64,000 nt of DNA, taken from Phoebastria nigripes (lineage: Eukaryota; Chordata; Aves; Procellariiformes; Diomedeidae). Of the stretch, positions 61,881-64,000 are shown piece after piece; position 1 is the first letter of the stretch; each line of letters opens with the position of its first letter. The position numbers and the translations under genes are program-made. The notes beneath the pieces were generated by a model that had not been told where the DNA came from, ran no database searches, and worked only from the letters and a program-made list of their open reading frames with translations. Where the stretch lies: the NCBI GenBank assembly GCA_035582835.1, contig JAYKAV010000411.1, forward strand, positions 890,843-954,842. Direction: 5' to 3'.

Positions 61881-63288
61881 AGGCGGTCTCTACAAACTGT
61901 TACAATTCAAATAAATAACCACAAACTGTTTGGATTCAGTTTACCCTTTTTAACTACTTAGAACTTGGACCCTGAGAACACAATGCTTTTTTTGGACATG
62001 GTCATCATAATAGACTATGCTTTCTTTAGGTGTGCATGAAAAACATCTTGTGTATGTTCTCTTAGTCTGAAATTACTTTCTTAATAGTAATTTATCAGTG
62101 TAGGCAGCTGCCCTACGTTGAAAACTGTGCTTTTACTCAGGGATTCCACTTTTGTGTTGTATGCTTCACTTCCCAGCCCAGAAATACTTGCTCTTTTCTC
62201 TAGCAAGGCCTTGTATAAAAAGATCACGCTCTCATGAGANATAGTTATGCCTTCGGAGTCCGTAAATCAACACATCTGATTCTCACATATGCAAAGTTTT
62301 TAAAAATTATTCTTTCCTAACACTACTCAGATCAAATTAACAGGAACACACACTTCTCCCGGAGAAACCCACATGCAGGATTTATACATAGTTTTTCAAA
62401 ACAATCTATTTTAAAGTCTTTTCACAAAGAATACGCAAACACTACTTCATCTGGTCCTGTACTGTCATGTTCAAATATATCTAAGAGACTAGTGGAATAT
62501 ACTTTTCCTTGCAAGAGGTCATGCAAGTTTTNATTCTATCATAATGTGGTCTTCCAGGTGTTAGTGTTCTGTTTTGCTTACTGGGTTACCCAGCTGAGCA
62601 AGGACAAAGGTAAAACCCTCTGTCTGAAATCCTCCTGATCATTTCAAGAAGCCTGAGAAATTGATTAAATTAAGGTACAACATTTTCTATCCACCAGTCT
62701 GCTATGACTACTTTGAAGAAGAGATTTCTTTTTGTTAGGAGCTTGATTCTTTCATAGATAACCTGCCTTGAAATTCCTGAAGATGTACCACTTAATGACT
62801 TAGTGCTTTCTTAATAACACCATCTTTGTTCAGTCTCTCAGCAACGTTATTTTCTGTCTTAATTACTCCCCATTATTACTGGTAATCCATTAGATCCACT
62901 TACTCTTTCAAAAATATCCTATATCCCATGCACTGATTTTACCTAAGTTTCGCCTTAGAAACTTATTCTCATTCTTCAGTTCCCCTTTTACTTTCAGACT
63001 GCTGTAATTTATGTTTCTAGCTACTGGTTTTAGCAGGGTCAGCTTCACAAGTTTGAAGGGCTTCTTTATGGTTGAAATAGCTTCCTTGCCATTTAATAGC
63101 ATTTGCTTATTCTTGCTTCCTAGTTCCATTCTGCTGAGTGGTACGAATCTTTTATGAAAATCAACATTTTTTTTTTTTTTCCCCATAGGTAAAAAACTGA
63201 GCTCTCTCTAAGGTTCTTACTCCCTTCAATCTTAAAATCTTTTTGCCTAAGCAGTCCTATTTATTGCTGAAGTTTAGTATCCACTGAC

Positions 63289-63309
63289 TTTTTTTTTTTT
63301 TTTTTTTTT
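63289..63309 (+). repeat. T run (21)
   Basis: Twenty-one consecutive T followed by gtgtgttg. Simple sequence. Confidence 0.85.
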
Positions 63310-63727
63310 GTGTGTTGCACAAACAAATGCTAAATGTAGTTATGCTATGGTCAGTAAATATTATCATCTTTTTGAAAGAGCCTGTATTATAGAACAAACC
63401 AGTGTCCTGCCCTTTGGCCCCCCATTCTTTCTTTGGGCTGATTGTTAGATTACACCAGCACAGGAAAGACAACACACTTCTTGGCCTGGGACATCCCTTT
63501 CCCTTCCAATCTATAAACCAAGGACTTAAATATCCTTGGTGAAGTAATTTTGAAATTTTATGGTTATTCTTTTACTGTAATTATAAAAAAAGAGGTCACA
63601 AATTACAGATGGTGAGCTATTTTATGGCTATGAGATCTTAATGCTGCTATGTTATTAGAATCATAAAAACTACCAATGTGAACAAAGAAATTAAACAGAC
63701 AGGAGATAATTCTGATCTTTCATCACT

Positions 63728-63788
63728 AAAAACCAGGGAAGAGTTCACTGAAGTCCATTAAGTTGCACTAATGAGAATGACAGGGAAT
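63728..63788. repeat. Possible copy of palindromic old repeat
   Basis: The segment gttcactgaagtccattaag, then ttgcactaatgagaatgac, fits half of the repeat (core plus one arm). Confidence 0.45.
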
Positions 63789-64000
63789 GCAAACATTCCT
63801 TCTTTATTCCTTGTTTTTACAACTCTTACATTTCTTCCTTTGTGATCATATGTCATAGTCCTTTTTTGAGATTACTGTACATGCTTTGAAGTTATCAATA
63901 CAAGTTTCACTCGCAAAATATCCTGCTAAAATATCCTGAAAAAAATCCCTTCTGTTTTGCTCTTTAAAAATAATATATGGCCTTACTTTTGTAATTGTCA

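Overview
This is a window of vertebrate nuclear DNA: AT-rich, with long introns, single-base N ambiguities and many decayed interspersed repeats. The repeat types point to a sauropsid (turtle, crocodilian or bird). There are three CR1 retrotransposon fragments of the kind common in those groups, several old MIR copies, and copies of a palindromic repeat with a 'ctgacttcaatgg'-like core. I did not see the tRNA-derived SINE that is abundant in many turtles. The exact group cannot be fixed from the sequence alone.

The one gene I can identify is CAMKMT (calmodulin-lysine N-methyltransferase) on the minus strand. Seven consecutive internal coding exons can be placed to the base: 37748-37808, 34652-34706, 33533-33596, 28523-28589, 14254-14328, 7175-7238 and 871-1002. 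All have GT/AG borders on the minus strand and matching phases. Together they make 518 nt, which corresponds without gain or loss to residues 126-298 of the 323-residue human protein as I recall it. They carry the S-adenosylmethionine-binding core of the enzyme. The first ~125 residues (beyond position 64000) and the last ~25 residues (before position 1) are not in the window.

Layout, left to right: 1-870 is part of the last intron. Positions 871-37808 hold the seven exons and six introns of 6.2, 7.0, 14.2, 4.9, 1.1 and 3.0 kb. Positions 37809-64000 are at least 26 kb of the next upstream intron. The CR1 fragments lie at about 21825-22285 (minus), 22960-24375 (plus) and 38175-38770 (minus). 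A pure run of 68 A lies at 17757-17824.

Beyond CAMKMT, the most coding-like stretch is a plus-strand open frame at 42226-42699. It looks protein-like but I do not recognise it. Several intronic blocks (33820-34330, 35390-35690, 45440-45570, 47290-47370, 51300-51560, 60260-60380) have the texture of conserved non-coding elements. That would be reasonable because CAMKMT neighbours the developmental genes SIX3/SIX2 in vertebrates, but it needs alignment to prove. I found no operon-like system, CRISPR array, viral gene or other novel multi-gene system, and I do not claim one.
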